Assembly (NCBI RefSeq): GCF_004785795.1
Contig: NZ_SRRO01000001.1
Location: 3,224,001-3,288,000, forward strand
Direction: 5' to 3'
Origin: Nocardioides eburneiflavus
GTDB taxonomy: Bacteria > Actinomycetota > Actinomycetes > Propionibacteriales > Nocardioidaceae
Length of the DNA stretch: 64,000 nucleotides
Below the pieces are notes generated by a model. It had not been told where the DNA came from and did not search any database. It saw only the letters and a list, made by a program, of their open reading frames with translations. Within the stretch, counting starts at the first letter, position 1. Every line of letters begins with the position of its first letter. A program made the position numbers and the translations under genes. This document shows, in pieces, positions 63,901 to 64,000 of this stretch.

Positions 63901-64000
63901 GTGGACCCGGCTCCATCGCGACGAGCTGACGCGCACCGCGGCCGCCTACGCCGGGCTGGCGGACAGCGCCGAGCCGGACGTGCCGATGCTCACCGTGGGC
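60914..64000 (+). CDS. NAD-specific glutamate dehydrogenase, large type, 3' end outside window
   Basis: At least 1029 aa, still open at the window end. Conserved blocks: GGLRWSDRVEDYRDEVLALA, QQVKNSLIVPAGAKGAFVV (catalytic lysines), GGSTGFNHKDLGVTARGAW, GIGDMSGDVFGNGMLL and LLWNGGIGTYVRAS. It oxidises glutamate to 2-oxoglutarate and ammonia. It begins near the third ACT-like region of the 180-kDa class, so about 480 N-terminal residues are missing. The start is uncertain: GTG 60902, GTG 60911 and ATG 60914 are in frame, while the strong ribosome site at 60854 points to an ATG (60865) in another frame that stops after 48 codons. Confidence 0.9.
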   Translation, partial: MTVADRSTPASAPRVTWEAGEGGLRCSVEWPGDRPPLSRVLPIFEQLGLVLVDHVPGEAGDSFAFSEVEDPNLPEMLPLLAEAFGAAWEGLVDRDELSALVVETHLAPRQVQLVRAASQYLRQAGLGASTSYVRGILSAHRDFVRHWVELFEQRFDPAAGTSPGEGLANKLATYADAATTRDEFRVLDWYVGLLDAVTRTNYFRTDASGSPSATIVLKLDPSRLPFPTDPAVHVETFVHHPDVEGLHVRYGAVARGGLRWSDRVEDYRDEVLALAKAQQVKNSLIVPAGAKGAFVVRSPLAGLAPDEAAEEVRRCYRLFVRGLLDVTDDVGDGVAPPAGVLATDAPDPYLVVAADKGTAAFSDLANEESTAAGFWLDDAFASGGSTGFNHKDLGVTARGAWVAVRRHFTELGVDPERDEITVAGIGDMSGDVFGNGMLLSRTIRLVAAFDHRHIFIDPSPDPEVSYAERARLAALPRSSWADYDRTLVSPGGGVFPRSGRAVTLSAQARAVLGVDAEELSADELVQAVLRAPVDLLWNGGIGTYVRASHETDADAADRGNDRVRVSADGLRCRVVGEGGNLGLTQAARIELALAGGRVNADFIDNVAGVNTSDREVNLKVLLRQVEHDGLIDRPERDRILLDECAEEVVAAVLADSERQTLALSVAEAYGATVLDRHDQVIRNLEQHGLVRGREQLPDHEEIERRRAAGRGLTRPEIAVVLGHAKNLVHELLLDGDVPDDPGVADVLTGYFPSSLQRTYADQVLDHRLGREIIATRLANDLIDRVGPGFIYRIEDRTGASTDHAIRAVLVVKRLLGLDELWDGLAPYPVAPTVPLRQALERALEHNVAWLARRTSRLGPIGDEVASYDHSVARLREALTANPTVTDDPSLAGSLAALAGLGAPGELLTACRAVAQMNSALGLAAAAADSGHDVIDLGAVYARVGEALGMSWLYTTVTITSADQHWVQLAKAALRDELSALTVAIATDVVTEGGLERWTRLHRDELTRTAAAYAGLADSAEPDVPMLTVG

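Noticed and set aside
60053..63916. A 1287-residue open frame on the minus strand
   Set aside because: It lies exactly opposite the glutamate dehydrogenase gene, is rich in R, D, G and H, and has no family motifs. It arises from the high-GC third-position bias of the true gene.

Overview
The window is high-GC DNA with GTG and ATG starts, stop/start overlaps (GTGA, ATGA) and LysR, PucR, GntR and ROK regulators. This fits an actinobacterium, possibly Nocardioides-like; that is an inference from gene content and composition, because no ribosomal marker is present. Most of the window is an accessory catabolic region for amino acids, amines and hydroxylated carbon compounds. It contains many duplicated, broken and shuffled genes.

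Layout. 1-12160: a direct repeat of at least 2075 bp (a polar amino acid ABC transporter) brackets an operon of a LysR regulator, two aminotransferases, an SDR, an aldehyde dehydrogenase and alanine dehydrogenase. This is an amine-to-pyruvate transamination module with pyruvate recycling. 12462-16360: a LysR gene is divergent from a four-carbon acid-sugar kinase, a PdxA-type dehydrogenase and an unassigned TIM-barrel protein (threonate/erythronate-like catabolism). 16430-18800: an intact VIT1/CCC1 metal transporter is followed by a scrambled second copy, with displaced and inverted blocks and oxidoreductase debris. 18810-26022 (minus): an FAD-dependent amine oxidoreductase and a complete peptide/nickel-type ABC transporter. 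26590-31642: RidA, a D-serine dehydratase/D-threonine aldolase-like enzyme, an SDR, the tail of a lost aminotransferase gene, an ALDH and an alcohol dehydrogenase, with an Lrp regulator. 32776-37560: an IS110-family element, an orphan substrate-binding lipoprotein, a CDF metal exporter and more debris. 37700-45894: an ALDH, a cupin, a PucR regulator, then mmsA plus an omega-aminotransferase (beta-alanine-type catabolism) and a truncated ALDH. 45895-46580: a tRNA 3' end with terminator and short repeats, a plausible island boundary. 46587-50873: a response regulator, a frameshifted GAF gene, a hypothetical protein, and an MFS exporter with a divergent LysR gene.

50888-64000 is a second, more orderly catabolic block. 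It has a HAD hydrolase, a phospho-lyase-like class III PLP enzyme, an APH-family kinase and a ROK regulator in one operon. A second copy of the FAD oxidoreductase follows on the minus strand. Then come HAD, GntR, RidA, DSD-like and SDR genes, and a large NAD-glutamate dehydrogenase that runs off the window.

How it may work together: ABC systems import amino compounds; PLP enzymes, the FAD oxidase and the kinase/lyase pair release nitrogen; RidA clears reactive enamines; SDR, ADH and ALDH enzymes oxidise the carbonyl products; alanine and glutamate dehydrogenases recycle amino-group carriers. The RidA-DSD-SDR cassette and the FAD oxidoreductase each occur twice or more, so they look like exchangeable modules.
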